DNA of 64,000 bases. Origin: Streptomyces asoensis (GTDB lineage Bacteria > Actinomycetota > Actinomycetes > Streptomycetales > Streptomycetaceae). The position numbers were made by a program, and so were the translations under genes. The notes under the pieces were generated by a model. That model ran no database searches. It was not told the origin of the DNA and saw only the letters and a list, made by a program, of their open reading frames with translations. Positions within the stretch are counted from its first letter, which is position 1, and the number at the start of each line of letters is the position of its first letter. Below, piece by piece: positions 17,080-25,454 of the stretch. Location: the NCBI RefSeq assembly GCF_013085465.1, contig NZ_CP049838.1, positions 992,001 through 1,056,000 on the forward strand, in the 5' to 3' direction.

Positions 17080-17270
17080 GGCGGCGGCCACCGGGTCGGC
17101 CGTACGGACCACGGCGTTGCTCTCGCCGGTCAACGGAGCGTTGGTCGCTGTCAGCTCGTGCGCCTCGACCACCCGGCAGTCCGCCGGCACCGCGTCCCCG
17201 GCTTCCAGCACCACCATGTCGCTTCGTCCCAGCCTGGCAGACGCACGTTGTCGGGCTGCCGCGTGCGGCG
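17003..17270 (-). pseudogene. P-type cation-transporting ATPase fragment
   Basis: Minus-strand translation gives 'VVLEAGDAVPADCRVVEAHE' followed by 'NAPLTGESNAV' and 'NCVFMGTDVVAGRG'. This is the actuator (A) domain of a Ca2+/cation P2-type ATPase, including the TGES motif. Only about 80 residues of roughly 900 remain. The left end abuts the truncated oxidoreductase and the right end loses the frame near 17240-17290. CtpF, an ATPase of this class, belongs to the mycobacterial DosR regulon, and a DosR-like box lies just upstream at 17369, so this is plausibly a lost regulon member. Confidence 0.72.
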
Positions 17271-17354
17271 ACAGGCGGAGCGACACCGCGGGGGATCAGT
17301 GCCGCTCCTGCTCACCCGGTGCGATGAATCGTCCATGCGGCTGACGGCGGTGAT

Positions 17355-17383
17355 GGCCCCACCTCCTGGGGCCGAACGCCCCC
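17355..17383. promoter_or_regulatory. DosR/OsdR-like box next to a short hairpin
   Basis: GGGCCGAACGCCCC (17369-17382) matches 12 of 14 positions of the island's recurring palindrome. It lies after the ppdK stop and upstream of the ATPase remnant. A small stem GGCCCC-acctcct-GGGGCC (17355-17373) overlaps it and could terminate ppdK. Confidence 0.5.
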
Positions 17384-17390
17384 GAGCATG

Positions 17391-20078
17391 TCAGCGGCTG
17401 TCGCTCCCTTCCGTCGCGGGCAGGGCGGCCCTGCCGGCCTCCAGCCGCGCCACCGGGACACGGAACGGGGAGCAGGAGACGTAGTCCAGGCCCGCCGCAT
17501 GGAAGAAGTGCACGGACTCGGGGTCGCCGCCGTGTTCGCCGCAGACGCCGATCTTCAGGTCGGGGCGTGCGGCGCGGCCCTCGTCGACCGCGATCCGGAT
17601 GAGTCGGCCCACTCCGTCGCGGTCGAGGGTCTCGAAGGGGGAGGTGGCGAAGATGCCCTTGTCGAGGTAGGCGGAGAAGAACGCGGCCTCGACGTCGTCG
17701 CGGGAGAAGCCCCACGTGGTCTGCGTCAGGTCGTTCGTGCCGAAGGAGAAGAACTCGGCCTCCTCGGCGATCCGGCCCGCGGTGAGCGCCGCCCGGGGAA
17801 GTTCGATCATGGTGCCGACGGGGCAGTGCAGGGGCACGCCCGTCTCGGCGGTGACCTCGGCGAGCACCCGCTCCACCTCCTCGCGGGCGAGCCTGAGTTC
17901 CTCGACCGCGCCGACCAGCGGCACCATGATCTCGGCCTCGGGGGAGCCCCCTGCCCTCATTCGTGCCACGACCGCCTCGGCGATCGCCCGTACCTGCATG
18001 GCGACCAGTCCAGGCACCACCAGGCCCAGCCGCACGCCCCGCAGACCGAGCATCGGGTTCTCCTCGTGCATGCGGTTCACCGCGTCGAGCAACTCGACGT
18101 CGTGCGGGTCCGGTTGCTCGCCGCGGGCCTCGGCTGCGGCGATCCGTACGGCGAGTTCGGTGTGGTCGGGGAGGAACTCGTGCAGCGGCGGGTCGAGCAG
18201 GCGGATGGTCACGGGCAGGCCGTCCATGGCCTCCAGGATGCCGGCGAAGTCCTGCCGCTGAAGTGGGAGAAGAGCGTTCAGCGCCTGGTCGCGTTCGGCG
18301 TCGGTGCGGGCCAGGATCATCCGCTCGACCAGCTTGCGCCGCTCGCCGAGGAACATGTGCTCGGTACGGCACAGACCGATGCCCTGCGCGCCGAAGCGGC
18401 GGGCGCGGGCCGCGTCCTCGGGGGTGTCGGCGTTCGCCCGGACCTCCAGCCGCCGTACGGAGTCGGCGTGCTGGAGGGCGCGGGCCACCCCGGCCACCAC
18501 GCTGTCGGACTCTTCGCCGGTCTCCAGGTAGCGCATGGCGGCGGAGGCGACCAGCGGGACTTCACCCGCGTACACGGCGCCGACGGAGCCGTCCACCGAG
18601 ATGACCGTGCCCTGCTCGACGACGGTGCCGTCGGGGGTGGTGAACCGCCGGGCCTCGGTGTGCACGGTGAGTTCCTCCGCGCCGCAGACGCACACCTTGC
18701 CCATGCCGCGGGCGACGACGGCCGCGTGGCTCGTCTTGCCGCCCCGGCTGGTCAGCACGGCTTCGGCGGCCACCATGCCGGGCAGGTCGTCCGGGGTGGT
18801 CTCCTGGCGGACGAGCACCACCTTCTCGCCGGCCGCGGCACGCCGTACGGCCTCGGCGGAGTCGAACACCGCCGCGCCGACCGCCGCACCCGGGGAGGCC
18901 GGAAGCCCGTGGGCGAGCGCGTCGCCGGTGACGGCGGTGTCGAAGCGGGGGAACATCAGCCGGGCGAGGCCGTCCCCGCCGACCCGGGCCAGTGCTTCCT
19001 CCGGCGTGATCTGCCCTTCGTCCACCAGTTCGGCGGCGATGGCGAACGCGGCTTCGGCGGTCCGCTTGCCGACCCGGGTCTGGAGCATCCACAGCGTGCC
19101 GCGCTCGATCGTGAACTCGATGTCGCAGAGGTCGCGGTAGTGGCGCTCCAGGGTCCCCATGTGGTCGAGCAGCCGCCGGTACGAGTCCGCGTCCAGCCGC
19201 TCGAGATCGGCCAGCGGCACGGTGTTGCGGATGCCGGCGACGACGTCCTCGCCCTGGGCGTTGGAGAGGTAGTCGCCGTAGAGGCCGGGCCGCCCGGTGG
19301 CGGGGTCGCGGGTGAAGGCGACACCGCTGCCGGAGTCGGTGCCCCGGTTGCCGTACACCATGCGCTGTACGGTGACGGCGGTGCCCAGGTCGTCGGGGAT
19401 GTGCTCGCGCCGGCGGTACAGCCGGGCCCGTTCGCCGTTCCAGGAACGGAAGACCGCGAGGATCGCCAGGCGCAGTTGCTCGGCGGGGGACTGGGGGAAC
19501 TCCTGTCCCGTCTGGTCGTGGATCAGCCGCTTGTACGTCTCGACGAGCCAGGCGAGGTCGTTCGCGTCGAGGTGCAGGTCGTCAGGGGCTTCGCGGGTTT
19601 CCTTGAGCAGGGTCATGGCCTCGTCGAACAGGGCCGAGTCGACCCCCATGACCGTACTGCCGAACATCTGAACGAGTCGGCGGTAGGAGTCCCAGGCGAA
19701 GCGGTCGCTGCCGGACGCCTTGGCCAGTCCGAGGACGGATTCGTCGTTGAGGCCGATGTCCAGGACGGTCTCCATCATGCCGGGCATGGAGAACCGTGCT
19801 CCGGACCGGACGGACACCAGCAGCGGATCGTCACGCTGGCCCAGCAGGCGCCCGGCGGACTTCTCCAGGACGGAGAGGTGCCGGGACACCTCCTGCAGCA
19901 TGCCCTCCGGTTCCGAGCCGCTCGCCAGGAAGGCCCGACACGCCTCGGTGGTCACGGTGAAGCCCGACGGGACCGGCAGGCCCAGCCGGGTCATCTCGGC
20001 CAGGTTGGCCCCCTTGCCGCCGAGCAGGTCGGCCATGTCACGGCCGCCGTCTGTGAACTCGTACACGTAACGGACCAT
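17391..20078 (-). CDS. ppdK: pyruvate, phosphate dikinase
   Basis: An 895-residue PPDK, full length for the family. It interconverts pyruvate + ATP + Pi and phosphoenolpyruvate + AMP + PPi. The N-terminal ATP-grasp domain starts 'LLGGKGANLAEMTRLGLPVP'. The swivelling phosphohistidine domain has GGKTSHAAVVARGMG (His near residue 447). The C-terminal PEP/pyruvate barrel ends with GVCGEHGGDP (catalytic Cys). In a fermentative setting it can run towards ATP from PEP and PPi, or rebuild PEP. It is divergent from the haem-sensor kinase gene, with a DosR-like box between them. Confidence 0.96.
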   Translation of the reverse strand: MVRYVYEFTDGGRDMADLLGGKGANLAEMTRLGLPVPSGFTVTTEACRAFLASGSEPEGMLQEVSRHLSVLEKSAGRLLGQRDDPLLVSVRSGARFSMPGMMETVLDIGLNDESVLGLAKASGSDRFAWDSYRRLVQMFGSTVMGVDSALFDEAMTLLKETREAPDDLHLDANDLAWLVETYKRLIHDQTGQEFPQSPAEQLRLAILAVFRSWNGERARLYRRREHIPDDLGTAVTVQRMVYGNRGTDSGSGVAFTRDPATGRPGLYGDYLSNAQGEDVVAGIRNTVPLADLERLDADSYRRLLDHMGTLERHYRDLCDIEFTIERGTLWMLQTRVGKRTAEAAFAIAAELVDEGQITPEEALARVGGDGLARLMFPRFDTAVTGDALAHGLPASPGAAVGAAVFDSAEAVRRAAAGEKVVLVRQETTPDDLPGMVAAEAVLTSRGGKTSHAAVVARGMGKVCVCGAEELTVHTEARRFTTPDGTVVEQGTVISVDGSVGAVYAGEVPLVASAAMRYLETGEESDSVVAGVARALQHADSVRRLEVRANADTPEDAARARRFGAQGIGLCRTEHMFLGERRKLVERMILARTDAERDQALNALLPLQRQDFAGILEAMDGLPVTIRLLDPPLHEFLPDHTELAVRIAAAEARGEQPDPHDVELLDAVNRMHEENPMLGLRGVRLGLVVPGLVAMQVRAIAEAVVARMRAGGSPEAEIMVPLVGAVEELRLAREEVERVLAEVTAETGVPLHCPVGTMIELPRAALTAGRIAEEAEFFSFGTNDLTQTTWGFSRDDVEAAFFSAYLDKGIFATSPFETLDRDGVGRLIRIAVDEGRAARPDLKIGVCGEHGGDPESVHFFHAAGLDYVSCSPFRVPVARLEAGRAALPATEGSDSR

Positions 20079-20146
20079 GACGCCGGTCTCCTCGCTGTGT
20101 CTGCGGACTCGGTACGACTACAGCGTCCGGCGGGGATCGGCGGCGG

Positions 20147-20187
20147 GGACAGGTGCTGTCCGTCCCGTCCGGTGGGCCGACCGGCCC
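20147..20187. promoter_or_regulatory. DosR-like box and adjacent dyad between ppdK and the sensor kinase
   Basis: GGGCCGACCGGCCC at 20174-20187 is a 13/14 match to the island's palindrome. A second dyad, GGACAG-GTG-CTGTCC, lies at 20147-20161. Both are in the divergent promoter region, 70-110 bp from the ppdK start and 150-190 bp from the kinase start. Confidence 0.65.
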
Positions 20188-20339
20188 CCTTTGCACGACA
20201 GGGTCCGGCCTGTGGCGGGCACGCCGACGGGCGTGGCGACTCGGCCGGTTCCGCTTACACCCCGGACTGGCGACCGTTACCGTGGCACATGGTCGGACCA
20301 GTGGGTGTCCGTTCGGTGAGCGGACTTGGAGGAACACAG

Positions 20340-22058
20340 GTGGGAAGCCCCGGGGAAGCCCGTGTACGGCTGCCTCAGCTCAGGCTGGACGAGCTGCTGG
20401 AGGAGTTGCAAGCACGGCTGGACGCCGCGCGAGGCACTCGGGACCGGGTGCACAGCCTGCTGGAGGCCGTGCTCTCGGTCGGCCGGGAGCTAAACCTTGA
20501 GCAGGCCCTCCACAGCATTGTCGAAGCGGCTGCGGTGCTCGTCGACGCGGAGTACGCCGCGCTGGGCGTGATCGGTCCTGACGGCAAGCGGTTGTCGGCC
20601 TTCCACACCATCGGGGTCACCGAGGAGCAGATCGCCGCGATCGGCCCCTACCCCGAGGGACACGGCATCCTCGGAGAGCTGATCCGCCACCCGGAGCCTC
20701 TTCGGCTCGCGAAGATCTCCGAGCACCCGGCCTCGTACGGCTTCCCGCCCCACCACCCGCCGATGAACACCTTCCTCGGCGTCCCGATCCGGGTCCGCGA
20801 CCAGGTGTTCGGCAACCTGTACCTGACCGAGAAGCGCGGCGGTGGGCAGTTCGACGAGGAGGACATCTCCGTCACGCTCACCCTGGCCGTCGCGGCCGGC
20901 GTCGCCATCGACAACGCCCGGCTGTACGCCGAGTCCCGGCTGCGCGAGCGCTGGCTTCGGGCGAACGCCGAGATCACCCACAGCCTGATGGCGGGTGGTG
21001 GGCGCACCGAGGTCCTTCGCCTGATCGCCGAGCGGGCGGGCGAGATCACCGAGGCGGCGCTGGCGGCGGTCGCCCTGCCCATGGAGGACACCGGGTCGCT
21101 CGGCGTCGAGATCGCCGTCGGACTGGACGCCGACGCGCACCGGGGGCTCGTCCTGTCGATGGACAGGAGCCTGATGGGACTTGCCTTCTCCGGAGCGGCT
21201 CCGGTCACCAGCGAAGACGTCGCCCACGATGAGCGGATCTCCCTGGAGCCTCCGCGCTTCGGGGGGCTGGGCCCCGCCGTGGCCATGCCCATCGGTACCG
21301 GCGACGCGGGTGTGCGTGGTGTGGTGCTGCTGGCGCGGGAAGCCGGCCGGCCGGTGTTCACCACGACGGAGACCGAGACCTTGCAGGTATTCGCCGCGCA
21401 GGCCGCCGTCGCGATGGAGCTGGCGGAGCGCCGTCAGGACGCCGAGCAGATCGCCGTGCTCACGGACCGCGACCGCATCGCACGCGACCTGCACGACCTC
21501 GCGATCCAGCGGCTCTTCGCCACCGGCATGACGCTGCAGAGCGCGGGCCGCTTCATCGAACATCCCGAGGCTTCCGAGCGCGTGGCGCGGGCTGTCGACG
21601 ACCTCGACGAGACCATCAAGATCATCCGCTCGACGATCTTCGGCCTCCGCACCCGCGAGGGAGCCGACGGCACCGGACTGCGGGCCCGCGCGATGCGGGT
21701 CGTGGGGGAGGCGGCGCCGGTCCTGGCCTTCGCCCCCAGTGTGCGGATGGAGGGCCTGCTGGACACCGATGTGCCGAAGGAGGTCGCCGATCATGTCGTG
21801 GCGGTCCTCTCCGAGGCTCTGACCAACATCGCGCGTCACGCCCGTGCCGACCGGGCCGAGGTGGTCCTCACGACCGACGGGCGCGAGGTGCGGTTGTCGA
21901 TCACGGACAACGGCGTCGGCATTCCGCCCGAGGGCCGCCGCAGCGGACTGCGGAACATGGCGGAGCGGGCCGAGCAGCTGGGTGGTCGCCTCGAACTGGC
22001 GAAACCTTCCGGCGGTGGCACCTCGCTGATGTGGCGGGCACCGGTGCAGGAAGGTTAG
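20340..22058 (+). CDS. DosS/OsdK-like GAF-domain sensor histidine kinase
   Basis: A 572-residue kinase with the DosS/DevS layout: GAF 1 (about 55-195), GAF 2 (215-365), HisKA_3 (about 375-440, DRDRIARDLHDLAIQRLF with His near 385) and HATPase (DNGVGIP, GLRNMAERAEQLGG). GAF 1 contains GFPPHHPPMNTFLGVP. The second His (about residue 139) aligns with haem ligand His149 of M. tuberculosis DosS, so it should sense O2/NO/CO. GTG start with GGAGGA 6 bp upstream. No receiver is adjacent; the likely partner is at 49610-50302. The S. coelicolor counterpart is OsdK. Confidence 0.92.
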   Translation: MGSPGEARVRLPQLRLDELLEELQARLDAARGTRDRVHSLLEAVLSVGRELNLEQALHSIVEAAAVLVDAEYAALGVIGPDGKRLSAFHTIGVTEEQIAAIGPYPEGHGILGELIRHPEPLRLAKISEHPASYGFPPHHPPMNTFLGVPIRVRDQVFGNLYLTEKRGGGQFDEEDISVTLTLAVAAGVAIDNARLYAESRLRERWLRANAEITHSLMAGGGRTEVLRLIAERAGEITEAALAAVALPMEDTGSLGVEIAVGLDADAHRGLVLSMDRSLMGLAFSGAAPVTSEDVAHDERISLEPPRFGGLGPAVAMPIGTGDAGVRGVVLLAREAGRPVFTTTETETLQVFAAQAAVAMELAERRQDAEQIAVLTDRDRIARDLHDLAIQRLFATGMTLQSAGRFIEHPEASERVARAVDDLDETIKIIRSTIFGLRTREGADGTGLRARAMRVVGEAAPVLAFAPSVRMEGLLDTDVPKEVADHVVAVLSEALTNIARHARADRAEVVLTTDGREVRLSITDNGVGIPPEGRRSGLRNMAERAEQLGGRLELAKPSGGGTSLMWRAPVQEG

Positions 22059-22129
22059 GCGTCCGTCCCACACCGCTGCGGCGCGACGCCGTAGGGCGCC
22101 GATCGCTCGACGAGGTACGTCACAGCAGG

Positions 22130-22786
22130 TCACTCCGCTCCGAGGCGTGCGGAGAGGTGGCAGCGGACGTCGACGACGCCCTCGACGGCCCGCGCCAGGC
22201 GTTCGGCCACCGGTACCAACCGCGGGCCGTCCACCCATCCCGTGAGGGTCACGACGCCCTCGGCCACCTCGACCCGGATGTGGTCGGCGGACAGCGGGAA
22301 CAGGCGGTCGACGACCTCATGGCGCACCTCCTCGGTGAGCTCCTCGTCATTGCGCAGGAACACCTTGAGCAGATCCGAGCGGCTGACGACGCCCTGGAGC
22401 ATGCCCTCGTCGTCGATCACCGGCAGCCGCTTGACGCCGCGCCGGGCCATGATGCGGGCCGCCTCGGCCAGAGTGGTGGTGCCGTGCACGGTGATCGCCG
22501 GGCTGCTCATCAGTTCCTCGGCAGTCACCGCGCCGGCCTTGGCCAGGTCGGACAGCCTCCGCTGCTGGGTGAACCGGTCCGGATCGCTGTCCCGGAACTC
22601 TTCCTTCGGCAGCAGATCCGCCTCCGAGACGACGCCGATCACCCGGCCCTCGCCCTCGAGCACGGGGAGGGCGCTGACCTTCCAACGCTCCATGAGCTGG
22701 ACGATGTCCTTGAACAACGCGTCGCGGCCGACGGCGATGACGGCGCGTGTCATCACGTCGCTCACGACGTGCGGGCTGCTGTTCAT
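22130..22786 (-). CDS. CBS-BON domain protein (paralog 1)
   Basis: A 218-residue protein with two CBS domains (about 8-60 and 95-150) and a C-terminal BON-like domain (about 155-215, 'VEVAEGVVTLTGWVDG'). CBS pairs bind adenine nucleotides and can report energy charge. M. tuberculosis HRP1 (Rv2626c), a DosR regulon protein, is also a CBS pair. The start MNSSPHVVSDVM follows GAGGAGGAGACC. It is closely similar to the gene at 46277, including VSEADLLPKEEFRDxDPDR, and less so to the one at 50875. It converges with the sensor kinase gene. Confidence 0.9.
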   Translation of the reverse strand: MNSSPHVVSDVMTRAVIAVGRDALFKDIVQLMERWKVSALPVLEGEGRVIGVVSEADLLPKEEFRDSDPDRFTQQRRLSDLAKAGAVTAEELMSSPAITVHGTTTLAEAARIMARRGVKRLPVIDDEGMLQGVVSRSDLLKVFLRNDEELTEEVRHEVVDRLFPLSADHIRVEVAEGVVTLTGWVDGPRLVPVAERLARAVEGVVDVRCHLSARLGAE

Positions 22787-23152
22787 GGTCTCCTCCTCGA
22801 AGGGTCGGATGAGGCCAGGAGACGCGGGCCGAGCCGCAGCTGCGCCCCGCGTCCTCGCGCGTGGCCGCCTGCCCGGGCTCGGCGTCGTCCCTGCCTCGCT
22901 CGCGTCGCGCACGCCGACCGCTGGGACGATCCGGCTGCCGTTCGGTGTTCAGGACCATCGGCAGACCCGGTCTCCGGCGCACTCGGTCTCCGGCGCCGGA
23001 TGTCCGGGCCAGGTCCAGAAGGCGCCGCGAACACAGGACGGGAAGGGCGTCACCCGCTTCTCGCGGATCCTGATTGCGCGGTGCACGACCGCCGTCGATC
23101 GCTTCTCCGCGTCTGTGTCGCGCCCCTCCCGTCGTCTCCACCACACCACGGA

Positions 23153-23183
23153 GGGCCGCCCGGCCACCAGGGCCGATCGGCCC
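23153..23183. promoter_or_regulatory. two tandem DosR-like boxes upstream of the GH65 remnant
   Basis: GGGCCGCCCGGCCA (23153-23166) and the perfect palindrome GGGCCGATCGGCCC (23170-23183), centres 17 bp apart, end 40 bp before the GH65 start. The rest of the 437-bp gap (22787-23223) holds no gene I can see. It must also carry the promoter of the CBS-BON gene. Confidence 0.7.
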
Positions 23184-23223
23184 CGAACGATCTCCTGGAG
23201 TTGCTCGTCGGGGGAACAGGGCG

Positions 23224-24184
23224 ATGACGGGCCGGACCTGGGAGTACGAAGGCTACGGCCCGGCGGACGAACGCCCGCGGGAGTCGCTGTGCACGCTGGG
23301 CAACGGATACTTCGCCACTCGCGGGGCGTTGCCGGAGTGCACGGCGGACGACGTGCACTACCCCGGCACCTACGTCGCCGGCTGCTACGACCGGTTCACC
23401 ACGGACGTCGCGGGACGCCGGGTGGAGAACGAGGACATGGTCAACCTCCCGAACTGGCTGCCCCTGCGGTACCGCCTCGCCGGGCAGCAGTGGCTCGGCC
23501 CCGACACGGCCGAGGTCCTCCACCACCGGCAGGTGCTGCATCTGGACTCCGGACTGCTGGAGCGCAGTACGCGGTACACGTTCGGCGAGGGCCGGTCGCT
23601 CACCGTCCGGCAGCAACGTCTCGTACACATGGCAGACCCCCATCTGGCCTGTCTGCGCACCGACTTCAGGGCCGAGGGCTTCTCCGGAGACCTCGAGGTC
23701 GAGGCGGCTCTGGACGGCGGAGTCGCCAACGCGGGGGTACCGCGCTACCGGGAACTGGACGGCCACCACCTGACCCACGTGCACACGGGTACCGCCGCGC
23801 CGGACACCGTGTGGTTGCGCTGCCGGACCCGCACCTCCGACGTCCGGATCGGCATGGCGGCCCGGCTGACCGCCGAAGCGCCCGTCGTCACCGCCCGGCA
23901 CAAGGGACCGCGCGCCGGTCGGCGAGTGCGCGTGAGTCTGCTGCCGGACCCGTACGGTCACCGTCGTCAAGACCGTCGCTCTGCACACCTCCCGGGACCC
24001 CGCGATCAGTGACCCGCTGGACGCCGCGATCCAACGGGTGGGCGCGGCACCCGCCTTCGACGAGTTGCTCGAAGCACACCTGACCGCCTGGGACCAGCTG
24101 TGGCGGAGGGCGGAGCTGGACGTCCCCGGCGAGGCGTACCGCGGCCATGCCTCAGCGTCGGTGAGGCACCGGGCCCGGCCCTGA
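23224..24184 (+). pseudogene. GH65 sugar phosphorylase/hydrolase, frameshifted and truncated
   Basis: The N-terminal domain of a glycoside hydrolase family 65 enzyme (trehalose/maltose/kojibiose phosphorylase group): WEYEGYGPADERPRESL, then 'CTLGNGYFATRGALPE'. A frameshift near 23945 moves the frame to 'VTVVKTVALHTSRD'. The text then goes from 'AELDVPGE' directly to 'AYRGH', which normally lies some 40 residues further on, and ends soon after. About 300 of about 790 residues remain; the catalytic barrel is lost. Two DosR-like boxes sit just upstream, so it was probably a low-oxygen-induced carbon reserve enzyme. Confidence 0.82.
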
Positions 24185-24188
24185 GTGC

Positions 24189-24629
24189 TCAGGAGCCGAG
24201 GTCCACTCCGTACAACGTGTGTCCGCCGACGAGTTCACGCCCCCGGACCAGCTCCGGGTCGATGCGGACGAAGACCTCCCGCGGCGCGGGCACCCAGGAC
24301 CGCGGCCCCGCGCTCAGGAGCCGCGTGTGCTCGGCCGGGTCGGTGATCAGGGTGGCGGTGCCGGTGACCACGACGCTCCAGCCGGAGTGGGCGGCGGCAT
24401 CGACCGCGTCGGCCTCGAAGGCGACCACCGCCCCGTCGATCGCGCCCACCAGCTCCGACGTCGCGGAGGTTCGCAGCAGGATCGCGTCGTCGCCGTCCAG
24501 ACAGAAGTTGACGGGCAGCACTGCGGGCAGCGCCTGCCGGGTGTGGACGATACGCCCCACGGGGACCGTGCCCAGCAGGCGTACGCACTCCTGTCGGTCG
24601 AGTTCGCGGAATCCGTCGTTGGCGTACAT
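24189..24629 (-). CDS. pyridoxamine 5'-phosphate oxidase-like flavin/F420-type protein
   Basis: A 146-residue split-barrel protein (PNPOx-like) beginning MYANDGFRELDRQECVRLLG, the usual opening of this actinobacterial subgroup. 'VGRIVHTRQALPAVLPVNF' and 'GWSVVVTGTATLITD' are the typical strands. These proteins bind FMN, F420 or haem. Members occur in the mycobacterial DosR regulon. GAAGG lies 4 bp before the ATG at 24627-24629. It is the C-terminal neighbour of a helix-turn-helix version (24761-25435), from which it is separated by boxes of its own. Confidence 0.85.
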   Translation of the reverse strand: MYANDGFRELDRQECVRLLGTVPVGRIVHTRQALPAVLPVNFCLDGDDAILLRTSATSELVGAIDGAVVAFEADAVDAAAHSGWSVVVTGTATLITDPAEHTRLLSAGPRSWVPAPREVFVRIDPELVRGRELVGGHTLYGVDLGS

Positions 24630-24697
24630 CTGCCTTCTCTTCTCTCGCATCTGATGACGCGCACCCGATGAGGGGGCGCACCGCCGCGTCCATGGTC

Positions 24698-24736
24698 GGA
24701 CCGCACGGCACGCCGTGGCCAGGGGCCATCGGTCCC
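24698..24736. promoter_or_regulatory. DosR-like boxes upstream of the PNPOx gene
   Basis: GGGCCATCGGTCCC (24723-24736) has arms GGGCC/GTCCC, and a weaker GGACCGCACGGCAC lies at 24698-24711 with centres 25 bp apart. They are 70-107 bp upstream of the PNPOx start. Confidence 0.6.
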
Positions 24737-24760
24737 GGGCCGCCCTGAGAAGGGCCCGGT

Positions 24761-25435
24761 TCAGACGGTGATCCGGCGCCCGGTGACGGAGTACGGATCG
24801 ATCCGCACCCACATGTCGCGCCGGCCGCCCGCCCATGGTGTGCTGTGCGCCCGTGCCGCGAGGCGGTTCGCTTCGTGGACGTCCGTCACCAGGCGCGCGC
24901 GTCCCCGCACCAGTACGCTCCAGCCCTGGCTGAACGCCGCGTCGATGCGGTCGATCTCGAAGGCCACCGAGCAGCCGGCCGCCAGCGCCGGCGTCGCACC
25001 GCGGGCGGTCCTGAAGACGATCGTGCCGTCGATGACGCTGTAGTTGACGGGGACGATCACCGGCCCGGATGCCGTGGGCACCGCGAGCCTTCCCACACCG
25101 TGGGTCGAGAGCAGGTCACCGCACTCGGTCCTGCTCAGCTCGGTGAATTGTGGATCATGCCCGGCCTGTCCGGGTCCGGGGGGCAGATCGGCGTCGCCTC
25201 CGGTGAGCGCCGAGAGCGTGGTCTCCAGAGCAGCCGCCAGCTTGAGCAGTGCGGCTCGGCTCGGGGCGGCGTCGGAATGCTGCTCCAGGTGACGCAGATA
25301 GCCGGGGTCCATGTCCGCTCGGGCGGCCGTCTCCTCGTGTGTCAGTCCGAGTTGGAGTCGGCGTGCGGCGAGTCGGCGACCCAGGTCACCCGAAGGGAGC
25401 CGCTCCGTCGCACTCGCGTGTGTCTGTTCGGCCAT
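24761..25435 (-). CDS. XRE helix-turn-helix fused to PNPOx-like domain
   Basis: A 224-residue fusion. An XRE-type helix-turn-helix lies in about residues 18-75 ('LGLTHEETAARADMDPGYLRHLE'). A PNPOx-like split barrel follows in about 95-222 ('LLSTHGVGRLAVPTASGPV', 'VPVNYSVIDGTIVFRTA', 'FSQGWSVLVRGRARLVTD'). The architecture suggests a flavin/F420-binding or redox-responsive regulator, but no regulatory target is known. It lies 19 bp after the zinc dehydrogenase gene, so the two are co-transcribed. A paralog with an extra DUF1918 domain is at 62768. Confidence 0.85.
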   Translation of the reverse strand: MAEQTHASATERLPSGDLGRRLAARRLQLGLTHEETAARADMDPGYLRHLEQHSDAAPSRAALLKLAAALETTLSALTGGDADLPPGPGQAGHDPQFTELSRTECGDLLSTHGVGRLAVPTASGPVIVPVNYSVIDGTIVFRTARGATPALAAGCSVAFEIDRIDAAFSQGWSVLVRGRARLVTDVHEANRLAARAHSTPWAGGRRDMWVRIDPYSVTGRRITV

Positions 25436-25454
25436 GGCTCGTCACGTCCTCTCG

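Noticed and set aside
17388..20339. Very long plus-strand open frame antisense to ppdK, continuing into the sensor kinase
   Set aside because: High-G+C antisense shadow: it is the complement of ppdK codons, with no domain signature until the kinase starts. Only the part from 20340 is real.
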